Of a stretch of DNA of 64,000 bases, positions 23,012 to 34,396 are shown piece by piece. The notes under the pieces are model-generated. The model worked only from the letters and a program-made list of their open reading frames with translations. It was not told the DNA's origin and did no database searches. The stretch is from Pictodentalium vernedei. Lineage: Eukaryota > Mollusca > Scaphopoda > Dentaliida > Dentaliidae. Position 1 is the first letter of the stretch; every line of letters begins with the position of its first letter. Position numbers and translations under genes: made by a program. The stretch lies in the NCBI GenBank assembly GCA_031216915.1, contig CM062289.1:389276674-389340673 (forward strand). The letters are read 5' to 3'.

Positions 23012-25080
23012 ATGAAAGGATATTGTTCAAATTGTAATAAGAGGAAATCTTCATCTGACTTTCATAATCATTGTATTAATTGTAGTCTGTGTACTCGCAC
23101 TAACTCCTGCTCAGTGTGTGTCAATTGGGATGACAAACATTGGAAACGTGTGTCACGGTATGTTGTTAGCGGGGAAAAGGCCATGCCGGTCCTTTCTCTG
23201 CAGGGTCACTCTAGTTTTTCAATCTCTTTTTCAGAGGAACAAGAACAGAGTGATGTTTCCGTGATGTCTTCCAAAAGTGTGCCTCCGTCGTCACAGTTAA
23301 ATGAAGAGCTAGCGGCAAAAGTGCTCATGGAAATACGTCTATTGCCTAAGAGGTTCCTAGTAGGATCGACGGCATTGGCGTCTGCTAGCTCACCCGGTGT
23401 AGCGACCATTCATCAAATGGCTTGGCAGCCGGGTTCGTCCGTTGCAGTCCAGGAAGGAGATTTGGGTGATGCGAGCACTATAATAACACAAAGTGCACAC
23501 CCATTGATGACGGATCAGAGGTCAGAACGGAGGAAGCCTATTAGTCCGGTTCCTAGCTCGTCCAGGTCCATCCGGACTGCGAGCGAGAGAGGCCCCTCTC
23601 TTGTACAACAACATCTGGGACCAGATGTTGTGGTACAAAACGTTTCACATTCGGAGCATACGTCCGCCACTCGGGACTCTCCATTATATAAACAGTCCGG
23701 AGAGACTGTCAATATGGCTTCCTCATCCTCACGGCAGCGCACACGATCGCACCTTGGCTACGTGACCACGGATATCCAGCCAGCTTTGCCGATCAGGGAT
23801 TCCACGGCGACCAGGTCACGCCATCCGGTAGCCAGGGACACGAGGCCTGTAGACTCTGGACGTTCGCATAAAAGAAATATGCAGGAGTCAATGTCCAGGG
23901 AGCTTCCAGCGGCAAAGCAACGTAAGACCGCTGCTCCACAGGCCTAAGTGACGGACGTGCTATCACAAATAGCACAACTTATCGCAGCATCCCAGCAGAC
24001 GACAGAATCTCTGTCGGATCAGGAATTATCCGACGACGCTGGGTCGGTACGCTCCACTGAAGCATCAGGTACGGATGACCGAGAACTTCATATGGTCCGA
24101 CAGGATGGCGAAAGGGATTCAGAGGATCTGGAGTTTTCCCTTTTGGAACAACATAAAGCTGCCATAGATTTTATCCGGCATTATCTTCCAGAGGTTGTTC
24201 CGTCGGACCAGAATGCTGCGATGCCGGATAAGAGACTGATAGCGTCACTGGACACAGAATTTTTTGATCGGTTTAGGGACATCGTCCCTGAGTTTCCGAC
24301 ACAGTCCAATAATGTCACAAGAACATTTGAACTATTGAATGACGCTATATATAAGCTTGCTACCAAAACGAGCAAGTATGGTTTCTTGTCCGCAAATGCT
24401 CTACATCTGCCGTTCATCAATTCAAGGAATAAATTTGAAACGGCAGGACAGGGCATACCGAGAGTTCCTCTGCGTCTAGACGACCAGGCTGAAGACCTAG
24501 AATTGTCTATACCGTCTTCTATGTCAATTCCAACCACGACATTGGAAACGACAATAATGTCTAATAGAGTTAACTTAGACGCCTTATCATACGCAGATCA
24601 CCTTACTAAAGCGTTATCATTACGTCTTCAAGGGAAAGAATTCCAGGATATACAATCCTCCTTAAGAGTTCTTTCGAGGGCCATAGCTTATTCCACGTAT
24701 AACTCCGCCTTTTCAGTGGCAAACCTGGAGTTGGTTAGATGTGACGCAGCCCTAGCTACATCCACGCTCGTGGATGGTAAGGTGAAAAACTCTCTGAGTC
24801 GCTTCAGTCTCCGGAGAGCTTCTCTTCGACGGCAAGCTTTCAGCAATCTATGATCAGATAACTAAGAAAGCTTCGGATTCTCTGCTATTCAAATCTGCTT
24901 CTAAAAAGTCAGATACAGCAGAAAAGAGTAAGACAGGCACTTCTGGGACAAGTACGCCAAAGGGAAGTTCCTATAGAGGTTCATATGCGTCCTCTAGGTC
25001 TTATTCTAGAGACCGTCAAGGCAGCGACTCACGTGGGGGATGTTATACTGGCCGAAATAACCAGAGATAACCCGAGATAA
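23012..25080 (+). pseudogene. gag of DIRS-3, broken
   Basis: Frame opens MKGYCSNCNKRKSSSDFHNH and keeps the cysteine motif CINCSLCTRTNSCSVC that marks DIRS gag. It is interrupted by TAA at 23945 (the next codons continue in frame) and by a 2-nt deletion near 24800 that ends the frame at 24853, before the Arg/Gly/Ser-rich C terminus. Compared with the 700-residue gag of DIRS-6 it would be the same length if unbroken. Gag-like proteins are thought to package element RNA (family knowledge). Confidence 0.85.
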
Positions 25081-25107
25081 CCGGTCAGATGTCCCTAGGT
25101 CGCCGAG

Positions 25108-27149
25108 GTGCGGGTCATGGAGGACGTAGTTTCTCCTTCCGCAAGCCTCGCAGGTCCAGGAGGTGATGGTATGAACCTCTATCATGTTCCGGTAGGTGGA
25201 AGCTTGTCGAGTTTTATAAACGAGTGGGTGTCCATTACGGACGACCCCTGGGTTCTTGGGGTAATTTCGGAAGGACTAAGAATATCCTTCAAACGAAAGC
25301 CTCCATTAACTCGAAGTCCAAAATGGACTTGGCTTCCGTCAAATCCGCAGAAAAGAGACGCTCTTCTATCAGAAGTACAGTCTCTTCTGGAGAAGAACGC
25401 GGTAGAGGTCATAGAAGACCAGGAATCACCGGGTTTCTACAGCCATCTGTTCCGAAACCAGACGGCTCGTTCCGGCCAGTCATAGATCTGAGCTGGATAA
25501 ACAAGCTGATCATCGCTCCGAAGTTCTATATGGAGACAATTCGATCAGTCAGAGCGAGTATTTGGGTGAACGACTATTCTACAAGCATAGATCTCAAGGA
25601 TGCGTACTTTCACGTCATGGTACATCCGACATTCAGAAAGTATCTACGCTTCGCAGTCCTAGGAGTTGTATGTCAGTTCCGAGCGATGTGCTTCGGTTTG
25701 AACCTAGCGCCCTGGGCTTTCACTCGAATAATGAACTCGGTAATGATGCATTTCTGAGCTCATTCGTCTGCGGTAACGTCGGCCTACCTGGACGACATTC
25801 TTCAGAGGTACGGCAACGAGTTAACGCTTCAGAACGATGTTCAGAATCTGCTTTTATTACTCCGACGTCTCGGTTTTATAAAAAACGAGGAGAAGTCGAA
25901 TCTGGTGCCGTCCAAGTCATTCACCCACTTGGGAATGAGCTTCGAGACACACAACAATCTCATTCATCTGCTGTTAACCAGAGCGAAATTAATCAGTTGT
26001 TATGGTCGCTATTGTCTTCACTCAGACAAAGTCACAGCGAGAGAATTCATGAGACTGATAGGTCTGTGCGGAGCCGCTGTGGATCTCATTCCGATGGGGC
26101 GGTTACGCATTCGTCCTCTCCAAATTCTTTTGACTCAGAATTGGAGAGTAAAGATTCATTCGCTCAATATAGACGTTCTCTTGTCAAATCAAGTGAAACA
26201 AGAGATTCAGACTTGGGCAAACATTCAGTGGTTAACTCAGGGAGTTCCACTGCAGTTGCCGGATCCGAGTTTTACTATTATGACGGATGCCAGTCAAATA
26301 GGGTGGGGTGCAACATTGATCCCAACGGATTCGAAGTGCCAGGGTCTTTGGGATCCACAGTTTCTAGGCAAGCACATAAATATCAAAGAAATGATGCCAA
26401 TTTGGCTTGTGCTATGTCATTGGATGAACATTATTCAGAAAGCACATGTCCAAATCCTTTCTGACAATACGACAGTAGTAGCGTATATTCGGAACCAGGG
26501 AGGCACTCATTCCATTCCGTTATTCAATTTAACGGAAAGAATCCTTCTGTTTGTACTAGAACAACAAGTTCTACTTTCGGTCCGTCATATTCCGGGTCGT
26601 CTGAATGTATTAGCAGACTTCCTTTCACGGAAGGGTCGCTTGTTGCCATCAGAATGGACTCTCAACAAACAGGTATTCAATCAGATTTGCTACCAATGGG
26701 AGCGGCCAATGATAGACTTATTTGCGACACAGCTCAACAATCAGTTGCAGACGTATGTGTCACCATGTCCGGATCCTCGAGCATATGCAGTAGACGCTCT
26801 ACCGATCTCGTGGGACGGAATGATAGGATATGCGTATCCTCCACCGCCGTTGATTCAGCAGATATTGCTAAAGATAAAACAATCTCAATGCAAAATTCTG
26901 TTGGTAGCATCTTTGTCTCCACAGAGACCGTGGATAAATCTACTCAGGTGTCTGCTGTGGGACATACCATGGAAGCTTCCTCCACGAGAGGATCTTCTTT
27001 CGCAGGGGAAATCGCGTCAACTACATCACAACCCGCAAGGTCTCAACCTTCACGTATTTCCGTTGTGCGGTCCTTCTTGCACGGCAAGCATTTTACAGGA
27101 CGAGCAATGGATGCAATTTCTAACTGTAGGAGGACCTCCTCTTCGCTAA
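25108..27149 (+). pseudogene. RT-RNase H of DIRS-3, broken
   Basis: RT motifs are readable: SFRPVIDLSWINKLI, TSIDLKDAYFHVMV, FGLNLAPWAFTR and, after a TGA at 25755-25757, SAYLDDIL. A 7-nt deletion near 25450 removes part of the LVPKPDG motif and shifts frame. RNase H (FTIMTDASQIGWGA; ILSDNTTVVAYI) and the downstream methyltransferase-like part follow in one frame (25905-27149). Confidence 0.85.
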
Positions 27150-28100
27150 ACTATGCGGCTAATTGGAAGGTCTTTTGTCATTGGTGTAGGGATCATTCTG
27201 TTGATATTTTTGATCCCTCCATTCCAGACATTGCAAACTTTCTAGTATACTTGTTTGATGAGATCAAACTGCAGCCTGTTACTATTAAAGGTTATAGGTC
27301 TATGTTATCTGATACCTATGCACACCATGATAGTTTACAAATTGGATCTAATGTCTCTTTATCTAAATTAGTTAGAAACTTCTCGATAAATAGACCTAGA
27401 GCCCTTAGATTAATTCCTAAATGGAATTTAGCTTGGGTTCTTCTTAAACTAAAAGAAAAGCCATTTGAGCCTCTTGAGACAGTGGACTTCAAATTCTTAT
27501 CTTATAAGACAGCATTTCTCTTAGCTTTCTCTTCTGATAGAAGAGTCAGTGAGCTTCATGCACTATCTGTGGACAATTCTCACTATCGTAGTGTCGGGAA
27601 CACTTACCTTTACTACTAATGTTGAATTTTTGGCTAAGAATCAGGCTCCTAATAAATATCCGGAACCTATTGTTATTAAGGCCCTTCTGTCTTCAGACGG
27701 GCATAGGCCTTTACTCTGTCCGGTTAGAGCTTTACGTATTTATAAACGAAGATCTCAGTTTTTCAGAAAGGGACGAAAATGCTTCTTTCTGTCTTGATCT
27801 AATAGAAAGGACATTATGGTCCATTCTATTGCTAGATGGATTCAATTAACTATCCGTACTACTTATGATAATCTATCTTCATCTCAGCAGTCTGTGCTTA
27901 AGATTTCTGCTCATGAAGTAAGAGCTCTTTCTACACCTTGGGCTTACACAAATAGTGTTGCTATTACAGATTTAATGAAGGCTGCATATTGGTCTCAGCC
28001 ATCCACATTCACAAATTTTTATCTCAGAAATATTGAGTCCATTTCTGGAGACCTGCATTGTTTAGGTCCGTTATCTGTTGCTCAGAATGTCGTCCACTAA
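26654..28100 (+). pseudogene. Tyrosine recombinase of DIRS-3, broken
   Basis: Frame 26654-27619 contains the core-binding part (SLNYAANWKVFCHWCRDHSV) and the first catalytic arginine (FSSDRRVSELHAL). A small indel near 27605 and another near 27795 shift frame; the HEVRAL box (27913 on) and the TNFYLRN tyrosine (about 28014) remain readable in a third frame to 28100. Confidence 0.85.
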
Positions 28101-28197
28101 ACAGTTGCAACTATAGTTATGCAGGCTTTCTGTTCCGGCAGTGAGTCTGTCCTGCTGCCCTCTTCGCTCTGGGCTATTTGACCCAGGGCAAGGGGAA

Positions 28198-28214
28198 GGG
28201 GGGGGGGGGGGGGG
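28198..28214 (+). repeat. G17 tract, DIRS-3
   Basis: Same hairpin plus G run as in the other copies, about 100 bp after the recombinase stop. Confidence 0.85.
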
Positions 28215-28704
28215 AGGGTGTTCCCTTAGGTCACCTGCTTTATAGTGAAAAGCAAGGTGATACCTCCTCCGGAGTCAGTAATTCTGAGTCGGTACCGGGA
28301 TGGTTTTAAAGTGTATAGCTAATGTTTAAATTCATTCATGTCATATTTTTAAAGTGTAGCTCGGTGTGAAGCATTTGTATATGTCACGTGTCAAACGGGC
28401 ATTAATATACAATCCTCGGACACTTTTAATGAGTATAAAGAGTCTCAATTCTCTGGACTTACTTTTTTTATTGGCTTAACTAAAAATAATTAGTATAAAG
28501 GGTTAGACGGGATGTTAATAGAGAACATGGATGTTATTATGCTCAATTATGAAGGTGTTGTGTCTTTCTAATTTGTCATAAATAAGAAAGATACATGTAA
28601 AGCCTAATCCTCCTTTTCTCCTCGAGGGGATAACTTTATTATATATATAATTGAGCTTATTGGATTTTCCTCTATGTCCTAGGCCCTCCAGCCTTTTTAC
28701 TATT

Positions 28705-28793
28705 CAGCTATGTCTGGGTCATTGGTACAGTATAAAAATGTTAAAAAATTTATAGTAATTTATATATTTTTTATACTTACCAATGACCCAGAT
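28705..28793 (+). repeat. ICR of DIRS-3
   Basis: Complement of the left end (GGTACAGTATAAAAAT) fused to complement of the right end (GTTAAAAAATTTATAG). Confidence 0.85.
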
Positions 28794-29097
28794 GGGGATG
28801 GCCCTCCCAGGAGTTGGGAACTCGTACCTCCCCGCTGAGTACATAGCGCTGACCAGGCACTGCTTGTAAGAATGATAATTGGCGCCAATTTCGAGACCTC
28901 CTTGACACTGCGCATGCGCAGTGGAGGAAAAGTATGGAGGACCATTTAGGACATGGTTTTTTTTCGGTTTTAGATGCAAATTTTAGGGATTGGGGGGCAA
29001 AATTTGTGTTTGGCCCTAGATTTTGAGAATTAGCACCAGCTATGTCTGGGTCATTTGTAAGTATAAAAAATATATAAATTACTATAAATTTTTTAAC
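28794..29097 (+). repeat. Right terminal repeat of DIRS-3
   Basis: Keeps AATTGGCGCCAATT (28877-28890) and ACTGCGCATGCGCAGT (28907-28922); ends CTATAAATTTTTTAAC at 29097. Confidence 0.88.
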
Positions 29098-29395
29098 ATT
29101 CTTGGTTTATTTTATGTTTTAGGCCTCATAATCTACAGAATATCAAGGGTGGTGGTGTATTTCGTCCCTTGGGTGCAACAAGGCTTTGCGATGCTAACGC
29201 ATTGCAAAGCCTTGTTGCACTCAAGGGACAAATTTATCAATTTTATTAACTTGGGTAAAATATCAGACATAAACCATTTAATTTTTATTTTTTCAAGTTT
29301 GCATTGGTCATAAAAAGAGAGCATTCAGCAGCCAAAAGGGCCATGCGGGAGGGCCTGAGAAACAGATTTTTAATTTTATTAAGCCTTATATGTTC
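29098..29395 (+). repeat. Dispersed repeat R3, copy 3, right part
   Basis: Continuation of 21878-21995 after DIRS-3, starting ATTCTTGGTTTATTTTATG. It includes a short hairpin (GCATTGCAAAGCC). A related, inverted R3-like end (CATGCGGGCAGG motif on the minus strand) is at about 29519-29575; the rest of 29396-29690 is unassigned. Confidence 0.75.
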
Positions 29396-29698
29396 TTAAC
29401 ACATGGAAAAAACAAACTGAAGCCAAGAGGTTTTTTGTGAAACCAAACCTAAACCGAATCTGAAAAGTCCAAACCTCCCAGTTCTAGAGACTTTGTGTCA
29501 CTGAAATAAAAAAAAACACCTGCCCGCATGCATTTTTTTGCATGAGAAAGAACATCTACTTTGCCTGACTTCATGTAGACCATTAAAGTGTAGCCAAAAT
29601 GTATAAAAATCTCCATTTCCGTAGAGGTTAATATTTTGCAATGCCATTAACTTAACAGCTGTGTAAATTTTAAATGTGTTTAAAAGCTTATTTGACAA

Positions 29699-29739
29699 TG
29701 TCATTAAATCGCGGTTCCTCAGGACAGGGTCTGGCATTT
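29699..29739 (-). pseudogene. Exon-like fragment, second copy of a mobile gene piece
   Basis: On the minus strand, immediately after TTTTAG, it reads AAATGCCAGACCCTGTCCTG and on for 41 nt, identical to 49068-49108 where it also follows an AG (CTTGCAG). Possible coding is MPDPVLRNRDLM. 29741-29955 has no recognised feature. Confidence 0.5.
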
Positions 29740-29969
29740 CTAAAATTTGAGAGGAATGTAAATGTTTTAAAATTATTGTACAAAATTACTTTTGATGAAG
29801 AAAGACAAACCCTGATAGGGATGTTTGTAATGTTGACATTTTATGTGGCATTTTTTTGTTCTGACTTGCAAGTTAGACACAGTTGTCCAATGACCTGATA
29901 GCACAGCTGTTTGTGACAAGCATTGAAGTTTGGATTGGTGTAAAAAGTCACACTGGAAACTAGAATCAT

Positions 29970-30228
29970 TAGCTCAACTTTGGCGAAGCCAAATTTGAGC
30001 TTTTGTCATGGCCAGTCGTCCGTCTGTCCGTCTGGCCATCTGTCCGTCTGTCCGTACGTCAACAATTGGATACGGCTCGGGCTAGAGGCCGTATTTATGA
30101 ACCGATCTTTACGAAACTTCTTGGGTACCTTTGTTATGACCGTGGGACGAGAACGAGTGTTTTTGGGTGCGTCCGAAATTCAAGATGGCTGCCAGCCGCC
30201 ATTTTGTACTGATGATGCAGAAATCTGT
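29970..30228 (+). repeat. Composite tandem repeat element, left part (host of DIRS-4*)
   Basis: Begins AGCTCAACTTTGGCGAAGCC, has a CCGTCTGTCCGTCTG-rich stretch and one unit start GGCTCGGGCTAGAGGCCGTA, and continues at 44284. Confidence 0.8.
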
Positions 30229-30433
30229 ATTTTTATACTGTACCAATGACCCAGACATAGCTGGTGCTAACTCTTAAAATATAGGGCCAAACACAAATTT
30301 TGCCCCCCAATCCCCAAAATTTGCATCTAAAACCAAAGAAAACATGTCCTGAATGGCCCTCCACACTTCACCTCTACTGCGCATGCGCAGTGTCAAGGAC
30401 GTTCCGAAATTGGCGCCATTATCATTCTAAGTT
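30229..30433 (+). repeat. Left terminal repeat of DIRS-4*
   Basis: Contains ACTGCGCATGCGCAGT (30376-30391) and TTGGCGCC (30409-30416). Confidence 0.88.
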
Positions 30434-31206
30434 TGGCCCTTCATCAGTTAACATCTGACTGATCTTTGTGCTTGTAAATCTCAGTTTAAATGATGCCAGA
30501 CACATAAATATTAGTGAAATGGTGATTCTAAGGAGGATAGAGAAGGAGGAGAGGAAAAATGTGTGACAGAATATTATCAGGGCTGTAACTTAAAATTTTT
30601 TAATGAAATTATGTTAAGTTACCTATTTTCGAGGCAGCAGCCATTTTGTTGTCATTCTGGTTATTGAGTTACACTGATTTTTCAGTGTTTTCCTCTCTCC
30701 CTTTCCTTTAAGTCCCCTCTTGCTATTCTCCCATGCTTTTGGCATAGTTTCTGTAATTATTATTACTAAAATTTCTTGGGAGTTTTAGCTGAATAACAGA
30801 ATGAATTCTGTTCTTTTCCCCATGTTTACGTCTTCACCTACGGGTGGTTAGGCGTTGTGTTCTGCATCTACCATCTGATGTTCTGCAGTTTCTTCCCTGG
30901 AAGTCTCTGTTTTGCATCAGATAGTGTATTTTTGGTAACTGATTCCGGGCCTGGGTGCCTGGAGTCTTATTTTAGTGTTTTTACACTCATTGTTTACATT
31001 TACAACAGCCCTCTGTGTGAGGGGGGGATTTCTTGAAAATAATATCTTGATGTTATTTTAATCATAACTAGATACATTATTATTGTTCGTAAGTGTTGAA
31101 TAAATTGTTTAAAATATTTTTAAAATTTTTGTCCACACTTAGGCTTGGGATCCATTGGGGCTCAACGTTACTTTTCAGAAACTTGGGCTATTCTGAAAAA
31201 ATATTT

Positions 31207-31409
31207 ATTTTTATACTGTACCAATGACCCAGACTTAGCTGGTGCTAACTCCAACAAAACCAGGGCCAAACACAAATTTTGCCCCCCAATCCCCAAAATT
31301 TGCATCCAAAACAAAAAGAAATCATGTCCTAAAGGACCTCCATAGTACGCCTCTACTGCGCATGCGCAGTGACGTAGTCGTCCCGAAATTGGCGCCAATT
31401 ATCATTCTC
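31207..31409 (+). repeat. Left terminal repeat of DIRS-5
   Basis: ACTGCGCATGCGCAGT at 31355-31370 and AATTGGCGCCAATT at 31387-31400. Confidence 0.9.
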
Positions 31410-32293
31410 TGTTTGGCCCTTCATCAGTCAACATCTCACTGATCTTTGTGCTTGTAAATCTCAGTTTAAAGGATGCCAGACACGTAATTATTGGAGAAAA
31501 TGTGATTCTAAGGAGGATAGAAGGAGGAGAGGAAAAAGAAGTGGCAAAAAATAATCAGGGCTGTACTTAAAATTTTTTGTTGAAATTATGTTAAGTTGCC
31601 TATTTTCGAGGCATGGGCCTCTTGTTGTCATTCTTGCTAATTGTTGCACTGCTTATTCAGTGTTTCCTCTCCCCTAGCCTTCTAAAGTCCCCCCTTGCAA
31701 TTCTCCCATGCTTTTGGCATATTTTTGAGAAGTTTCATTTCTAAAATTTCCTGGGAGAGTTGCATGGTTACAGAATGTTTTCTGTTATTTTCCCCATAGT
31801 TACGTTTTCACCCATGGGTGTATAACGTTTGTGTTCTGCATCTTCCATCTGATGTTCTACAGATTCTCCCCTGGGAGTCTCTGTTTTGCATCAGATAGAG
31901 TGTAATTGATGACTGATTCCGGGCCAGTTTTTTCAGTGCCTGGAGTCATGTTTTCTAGTGTGTTTACACTGTTTGTTTTCATTGGCAACAGCCTTTTTTG
32001 AGGGGGGCTGTTTGCCTTTGTGGTAGTTTATCTCATTATAAGATACATTTATATTATCCGAAAGTGTCTCATTAATTATTTTATATAAATTTAAAATTTT
32101 TGACCACACTTTGCCATCGGATCCATCGGGGCTCAACGTTACTTTTCAGCAACTTGGGCTTCTCTGAAAAAATATTTTTTCAAAATTATTTTGTTTTGCA
32201 ATTGTTTTTTCATTTATTAATGGATCATGTTATTATGTATGTTTGTGTCAGGGGTTTTTGCAAGTAACTAGGACTTATTGTTGTTCTTTCACA

Positions 32294-34396
32294 ATGAAGG
32301 GACCTTGTTCAAATTGTAATAGGAAGAAATCTTCCTCTGACTTTCATGATCATTGTATTAATTGTAGTCAGTGTTCTCGCATTAATCCCTGTCCTATATG
32401 TGAACATTGGGATGAGAAACATTGGAAACGTGTGTCACGATATGTTGTTTCTGGAGAAAGAGCGATGCCGGCTCTTTCTCCACAAGGTCACTCTACTCTC
32501 TCAGTTTCTATTTCATAGGAACCAGAACAGGGTGATGTTTCCATGTTATCTTCTTCAAGTGTGCGTCCGTCGTCACAAATAAATTCAGAGCTAGCGGCAA
32601 AAGTGCTCATGGAGATTAGACAAATGTCGTCCGCTAGCTCGCCCGGTGTAGCGTCCATTCACCGAATGGTTCGGCAGCCGGGTTCGTCCGATGCGGTCCA
32701 AGAGGAAATTTTGGGTGATGCGAGCACTATAAACATAATAGATGCACACCCAGTGACGGCGGATAGTAAACGAGAACGGAGGAAGCCTTTTAGTCCGGTT
32801 CCTAGCTCGTCCAGGTCCAGCCGGGCCGCGAGCGAGAGAGGCCCCTCTCTCGTACAACAACATCTGGGACCAGATGTTGTGGTACAAAATGTGTCTTTAG
32901 CGGAGCATACGTCCGTCGCTCGGGACGCTCCGTTGTATAAGCAGTCCGCAGAGACTGTTAAGGCTTCCTCTTCTCGTCGGCGCACACGACCGCACCTGGG
33001 CTGCGTGACCTCCGATATTTTGCCAGCTTCGCCGATGAAGGATTCTTCGGCGACCAGGTCACACCATCCGGCAGCCAGGGATTCGAGACCGATGGACTCC
33101 GGACGTTCGCATAGGAAAAGTATGCGGGAGCCATCTGATGCGGAGCTGCCCTCGGTGAAGCAGCGAAAGACCGCGCCTCCGCAGGTCTCGACGTCGGACA
33201 TTCTAGTGCAGATAGCACAGCTTATCGCAGCATCCCAGCAGCCGACAGAAACGGTGTCGGATCAAGAATTATCCGATGGCGCTGGGTCGGTACGCTCCGC
33301 CGAAGCATCGGGGGTGGACGACCGGGAACATCGGGAGGTCCGACCGGATGGTGAAAGGGATACGGATGAATTGGAGCTATCCCTTTCGGAACAACATAAA
33401 GCTGCCGTGGACTTCATCCGGCACTTTCTCCCTCAAGTTGTTCCGTCGGGCCAGACTGCTGCGCTTCCGGACAAGAGAATTATAGCGTCATTGGACTCTG
33501 AATTTTTTGAGCGGTTCAGGGACATCGCTCCCGAGTTTCCGTCGCAGTCCAATAATGTTGCAAGAACATTTGAATTATTGAACGACGCTATATTTAAACT
33601 TGCTTCCAGGACGGGGAAAGCAGGTTTCTTGTCCGCTAATACTCTTAACCTGCCTTTCATTAATGCAAGGAATAAATTCGACACGGCAGGACAGGGTATA
33701 CCGAGAGTTCCTCTGCGTATGGACGACGAGGCGGAAGACTTAGAGCTATCATTACCGTCGTCAGCTTCTATTCCAACCGCGGTGTTGGAAACAGCTATTG
33801 CGTCTAACAGAGCCAATTTAGATGCCTTATCTTACGCAGATCACCTTACTAAGGCATTATCACTGCGCCTTCAAGGGGAAGAGTTTCAGGATATACAATC
33901 CTCTTTAAGACTTCTTTCAAGGGCAGTAGCTTATTCCACGTGTAACTCCGCCCTTTCAGTGGCAAATCTGGAGTTGGTTAGACGTGACGCAGCCCTAGCT
34001 ACATCCACACTAGTGGATTCTAAGGTGAAGAACTCTCTTAGAGTCGCTTCGGTCTCAGGAGAACTTCTCTTTGACGGCAAGCTTTCCGCTATTTATGATA
34101 ATATTAAAAAGAAAGCTAATGATTCTCTGTTGTTCAGATCCGCTCCTAAAAGGTCGGATACAGCAGACACGAATAAGGCAGGCACTTCTGGGTCTAATGC
34201 GCCCAAGAGAGGTTCCTATAGAGGTTCCGGTGCGTCCTCTTGGTCTTATTCGAGAGACCGTCAGGATAGCGACTCTCGTTCGGGACGTCCTTCAGGCCGG
34301 GACAATCGGTCGGACGCCCCGAGGTCGACGAGGCGAGGTGCGGGTCGTGGAAGACGTGGTTTCTCCTACCGCAGGCCTCGCAGGTCCAGGAGGTGA
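32294..34396 (+). pseudogene. gag of DIRS-5, one premature stop
   Basis: ATG at 32294 follows TTCACA as in DIRS-6. N-terminal cysteine motif CINCSQCSRINPCPICEHW is intact. A single G-to-T change makes TAG at 32516-32518 (residue 75); the frame then stays open to 34396 with a C terminus rich in Arg, Gly and Ser (GRGRRGFSYRRPRRSRR). Otherwise the same length and domain order as the DIRS-6 gag. The leader's splice-donor-like GTAAGT is changed to GAAAGT near 32060. Confidence 0.88.

Larger units (their letters stand above)
21996..29097 (+). mobile_element. DIRS-3: full-length, inactivated DIRS-like retrotransposon
   Basis: Complete element of 7102 bp with left end ATTTTTATACTG, leader, gag, RT-RNase H, tyrosine recombinase, G17 tract, ICR and right end CTATAAATTTTTTAAC. 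Left and right terminal repeats share element-specific variants (AATTCTCAAAATCTAGGGCC and its complement), showing they were copied together. It is dead: a stop and a 2-nt deletion in gag, a 7-nt deletion and a TGA in RT, and indels in the recombinase. The left repeat has lost about 85 bp including the GCGCATGCGC palindrome. Inserted in an R3 repeat without target duplication, in the same direction as CABIN1. Confidence 0.92.
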
